NCBI RefSeq assembly: GCF_009883055.1
Contig: NZ_WWVR01000010.1
Span: 21,604-85,603, forward strand
DNA length: 64,000 nt
Source of the DNA: Blautia sp. BIOML-A1
GTDB lineage: Bacteria; Bacillota; Clostridia; Lachnospirales; Lachnospiraceae
Reading direction: 5' to 3'
The translations under genes were made by a program, and so were the position numbers. Positions 61,714 to 64,000 of this stretch are shown piece after piece. Numbering within the stretch: the first letter of the stretch is position 1; every line of letters begins with the position of its first letter. The notes under the pieces are model-generated. The model made no database searches. It saw only the letters and a list, made by a program, of their open reading frames with translations, and was not told where the DNA came from.

Positions 61714-61772
61714 CGATTTATGCTCATTCTTCTTCCCTTGTAGTACTCAACTTTTGAACATTTTGTTCTTTT

Positions 61773-61801
61773 ATTATAATACAAACCCGCCACCAGAACA
61801 A
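61773..61801 (-). promoter_or_regulatory. Promoter B with LexA-like operators, no gene behind it
   Basis: TTGTTC (61796-61801), 17-bp spacer, TATAAT (61773-61778) on the minus strand. GAACAAGTGTTT (61796-61807) overlaps the -35 and GAAC-N5-GTTC (61756-61768) lies over the start point. Transcription would meet a terminator after about 80 nt. Confidence 0.55.
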
Positions 61802-61833
61802 GTGTTTCTTCTCTTTATTTACAAGATTCTTTT

Positions 61834-61896
61834 GAGCATTTATGCTCAGCTCCACAATTCATCTCACTACCTGAAGAGGTAGGAGAATTCTTGCTA
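61834..61896 (-). mobile_element. Possible IS200/IS605-type (TnpB) right-end remnant
   Basis: On the minus strand the motif AGCAAGAATTCTCCTACC runs into a hairpin CTACCT-CTTC-AGGTAG (61867-61882), then a second hairpin GAGCAT/ATGCTC (61834-61847). This order resembles the end of tnpB omega-RNA scaffolds. No transposase frame is left. The identification is from pattern memory only. Confidence 0.35.
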
Positions 61897-61917
61897 AGCT
61901 TTGTTAAAAAAGGGTAT

Positions 61918-61947
61918 AAAAATGGAAGCGGCAGGGAAACCGCCTCC
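61918..61947 (-). terminator. Terminator of the 63711-61959 operon
   Basis: GGAGGCGG (61940-61947) pairs with CCGCTTCC (61924-61931) with one G-U, followed by five T (61918-61922) on the minus strand, 12 bp after the stop of the 61959 gene. Confidence 0.75.
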
Positions 61948-61958
61948 GATTTATGTAC

Positions 61959-62627
61959 TTATTCCTGTGCAGATTCCGTTGGATAAAAAAGCTCCTTCCA
62001 GTCGACCTGAACCTCTTTGCCATCCAGTGTCAGTTTATAATTTTCCGGTACTTCTGCAAGATATCCATAATATGCACGATTTGGCAGTATATTGGATTCA
62101 CCGGTACAATACGTCAGAAATTCTGTTTGCTCGGAATCAGCAACTGTTTTTTCATCACGATATCCCGAACTGTAATCCTGAACCACTATATATCTTCCCT
62201 GTTCATTCGCATACCAGTAAATAAAAATCGACAATCCCACTGACTGCGAATCTGCCGCACCACTTTCGAGGATCTGATCTAAATTCCCATACGGCATTTT
62301 CCATCGTCCATTTTTTTCTGAAAAAATCTCCAGCGAAATATCTGTAAGTCCCTCATATGGAGCCATAGCGGAGTGTTCTCCATAAACTACCTGTACCTTT
62401 TGATCTTTTATTCCATATACACGCATCGCCTGATTCAGAGTAGAAAATGTAATCATTTTCGCTCCATAATACACCACAAGTACCATAATTGACATAATAA
62501 ACATAGTCAAAATACCTTTTCGCATACGTCTGTATCTTTTCTTTCTGGCTGCACGCATCGTAACTATCGCCGCTACAATATCTGCAAATGTTCCCCCAAA
62601 CACTATAATACTTCCAAACACTCTCAC
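61959..62627 (-). CDS. Membrane-anchored protein of unknown function, paralogue of the 62648 gene
   Basis: 222 residues: a hydrophobic N-terminal helix, basic loop (RMRAARKKRYRRMRK), a second helix (about 38-58), then an extracytoplasmic domain. It shares FSTLxxAM, VVYGExSA, GRWKM and YFGYxxxVPExY type motifs with the next gene upstream. Function unknown. A TTG at 62651 overlaps the upstream stop, but AGGAGG eight bases before GTG 62627 indicates that start. Confidence 0.72.
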   Translation of the reverse strand: MRVFGSIIVFGGTFADIVAAIVTMRAARKKRYRRMRKGILTMFIMSIMVLVVYYGAKMITFSTLNQAMRVYGIKDQKVQVVYGEHSAMAPYEGLTDISLEIFSEKNGRWKMPYGNLDQILESGAADSQSVGLSIFIYWYANEQGRYIVVQDYSSGYRDEKTVADSEQTEFLTYCTGESNILPNRAYYGYLAEVPENYKLTLDGKEVQVDWKELFYPTESAQE

Positions 62628-62647
62628 TTCTATATCCTCCTTCGTAC

Positions 62648-63304
62648 TCAAGTCAAAAATTCAAATGCCCATCCCCAGTCAAACAACAATTGTTCTTTGT
62701 TCACCATTATTTCGTAACTTTCCGGAACATCTTCTATATATCCGAAATACATTCTGTCTCTATTCTCACTGAGATTTGCACAAATTGTCTCAAAATGTGT
62801 TCCTTCAGAATCTGAAACACGCTTCTCTTCCTGATATGTGGTGCCGTGATCCATGACCGTTACGTATATGCCGCCGCTCATTCTATATCGTTCAAAAAAA
62901 ATCGTATAGTCTTCTGTGTTTGGACAATCTGTCGAGTACTCTCTCTGTCCGGCAAATATATAATTCGACATTTTCCATTTCCCGTGTTCCTGCAAAAAAG
63001 CATCAAATACAATGGTTCCATCCTTTACTCGCGCCACAAGAGCAGAATCCTCTCCATAAACCACCTTTGCTCCACTTATATCCTCACCCTGAAATGCCAT
63101 TGCCGCTTCCAGGGTGGAAAATGAAACAATCTGCATCGATATTCCCAACACAAGCCAGCATATAACACATATAATAATAACTCGATTATATTTTTTTACA
63201 GATATTCTTTTTTTCTTTTTTACGTAAATACGTACTATAAAGATTGCAATAATAACAATTTCCAAAACAAACTGTATGCTGTCTACAATAGGCTTTATGC
63301 TCAT
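62648..63304 (-). CDS. Membrane-anchored protein of unknown function, paralogue of the 61959 gene
   Basis: 218 residues, two N-terminal membrane helices (about 10-30 and 43-63) and an extracytoplasmic domain of about 150 residues. Related to the 61959 product across that domain. The start ATG overlaps the previous gene's TAA as TAATG and has GGAG eight bases upstream, so the pair with the 63304 gene is translationally coupled. An earlier frame start at 63328 would lie inside that gene. Confidence 0.75.
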   Translation of the reverse strand: MSIKPIVDSIQFVLEIVIIAIFIVRIYVKKKKRISVKKYNRVIIICVICWLVLGISMQIVSFSTLEAAMAFQGEDISGAKVVYGEDSALVARVKDGTIVFDAFLQEHGKWKMSNYIFAGQREYSTDCPNTEDYTIFFERYRMSGGIYVTVMDHGTTYQEEKRVSDSEGTHFETICANLSENRDRMYFGYIEDVPESYEIMVNKEQLLFDWGWAFEFLT

Positions 63305-63711
63305 TATCCATTCTCCACCCAGCGCCACTTAAGCTCCGATGCACAAATTGAAATCCCCTTATAATCTGGAAACTCATCTTTTGATATACCGTCACAGTCA
63401 CACCAGAATATCTTGCCGTCTTCCAATATCAGAGTTACTCCAAAGATTTCACAGGTATATTTTTCATCATATGGAAACAATTTCAGATACTCAATGCCCG
63501 AGAATTCCAGCTCAATTGTATTTTTCCCCTCTTCCTGACGCTGAATAAAAACATTTACCTTGCGCTTATCATTAATCGGATACATCGCCAGATCTTCATC
63601 AACATATGCCCCACTTATATATCTTAATTCTGTAAGACAGGCATCATGAAAAAATTCCACTTCTTCTAACAAATTAATAAGTGTTTTATCGTCTACTATC
63701 TTATTCCACAT
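63304..63711 (-). CDS. Unknown protein, paralogue of the 60418 gene (immunity-like)
   Basis: 135 residues, soluble, acidic. Differs from the 60418 product at a limited number of positions and lacks its C-terminal tail. DNA similarity remains high, so the duplication is recent. GAGGGAG five to nine bases before the ATG at 63711 fixes the start. First gene of a three-gene operon from promoter C. Confidence 0.8.
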   Translation of the reverse strand: MWNKIVDDKTLINLLEEVEFFHDACLTELRYISGAYVDEDLAMYPINDKRKVNVFIQRQEEGKNTIELEFSGIEYLKLFPYDEKYTCEIFGVTLILEDGKIFWCDCDGISKDEFPDYKGISICASELKWRWVENG

Positions 63712-63845
63712 ATTCTCCCTCATTCGAATATCATTATCAAAACCTTTTTCCGGTATTTTGTACACCATACCAAGTGGTACTGCAGAGAATACACATATCC
63801 TCTACCATATGAAAGTTCATTATTATTGATATTAAACATATTTTT

Positions 63846-63884
63846 ATTGTACCATACGCAAGAAGAATTCACAAACATTTGTTC
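63846..63884 (-). promoter_or_regulatory. Promoter C with LexA-like operator
   Basis: TTGTGA (63869-63874), 17-bp spacer, TACAAT (63846-63851) on the minus strand. GAACAAATGTTT (63873-63884) overlaps the -35 edge. Leader of about 128 nt before the 63304 gene, in which I see no other signal. Confidence 0.55.
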
Positions 63885-63897
63885 TTCTTATTTTTGT

Positions 63898-64000
63898 GAC
63901 ATGCTCCCACCACTTAAATCTCTGATTTTGAAGTGGGGGCTTCTTGCTCAATGGCTCTACTGAGCCAAGTATCTACAAGCTATCCTCGCGTGCCCCGCGA
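63898..64000 (-). mobile_element. Probable IS200/IS605-family (TnpB) right end, element continues beyond the window
   Basis: Two hairpins: TGGCTC/GAGCCA (63952-63967) and a longer imperfect one joining CCCACCACTT (63906-63915) with AAGTGGGGG (63931-63939). Read on the minus strand the order GAGCAAGAAGCCCCC, hairpin, GTGGGAGCATGTCAC resembles the 3' scaffold of TnpB omega-RNAs. A tnpB gene would then lie to the right on the minus strand. No transposase codons can be confirmed in the 100 bp visible. Confidence 0.5.

Larger units (their letters stand above)
61607..61958. other. Gene-free 352-bp stretch with two promoters, a mini-transcript and a TnpB-type end
   Basis: No credible coding sequence. 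From right to left it holds the terminator of the 61959 gene (61918-61947), a sequence like an IS605-family right end (61834-61896), promoter B (61773-61801), its terminator about 60-80 bp on (61685-61713), and promoter A of the 60872 gene. A 76-codon frame across it has no ribosome site or similarity. Confidence 0.65.

Noticed and set aside
61563..61793. 76-codon minus-strand frame across promoter A
   Set aside because: It covers a promoter and terminator, overlaps the 60872 gene start and has no recognisable protein features.

Overview
The window looks like the chromosome of a Gram-positive gut anaerobe of the class Clostridia, most likely family Lachnospiraceae. This is inferred from the gene complement (CdaA/CdaR pair, RecD2 without RecBC, a divergent ClpX, HPr, LCP protein, many cell-wall-binding repeats), moderate GC content, strong AGGAGG ribosome sites and frequent TTG/GTG starts. 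No rRNA or species marker is present, so the genus is not claimed. Nearly every gene lies on the minus strand and is transcribed right to left. The exceptions are two tRNA-Leu genes and one carboxypeptidase-like gene.

Left part (1-15.5 kb): carA-carB (carB cut by the window edge) face two identical tRNA-Leu(CAG) genes. Then come a membrane protein, a class-A beta-lactamase-fold serine hydrolase with wall-binding repeats, a zinc-ribbon protein, a ClpX, a membrane HtrA protease, a family-2 glycosyltransferase (GT), a LytR-CpsA-Psr (LCP) protein with a 42-bp repeat tail, and the polyprenyl-phosphate sugar-phosphate transferase that would start a surface polymer.

Central part (15.6-45.4 kb): a large surface-polysaccharide locus. 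It contains the four dTDP-L-rhamnose genes (rfbA, rfbB, rfbC, rfbD), several GT2 enzymes including three proteins with two GT-A domains each, a Wzm/Wzt ABC exporter whose ATPase has a C-terminal cargo-binding type domain, and a WbdD-like methyltransferase-kinase-coiled-coil protein. It also has a YfhO protein, two DacA-type proteins (one apparently dead) and an L,D-transpeptidase. Next to these is an unusual module: dTDP-4-amino-4,6-dideoxyhexose transaminase, a GtrB/ArnC-like polyprenyl-phosphate GT, two small EamA/ArnE-F-like membrane proteins, one ATP-grasp enzyme, and an ATP-grasp/PLP-enzyme fusion. The simplest reading is an amino sugar that is further acylated, carried on undecaprenyl phosphate, flipped, and added to a rhamnose-containing polymer that is capped and exported by the ABC route.

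Right part (45.4-60.3 kb): housekeeping genes: HPr, cdaR, cdaA, two linked membrane proteins, comF, recD2, mreB, uvrA, hemW, a lipoprotein and lepA. A family of about 27-bp palindromic repeats recurs 25-65 bp ahead of start codons across the window.

Far right (60.4-64 kb): an accessory island of duplicated small unknown proteins and paralogous membrane proteins. Three promoters there carry LexA-like GAAC-N4-GTTT sites over the -35 box. Two stretches resemble right ends of IS200/IS605-type (TnpB) elements, one of them at the window edge.
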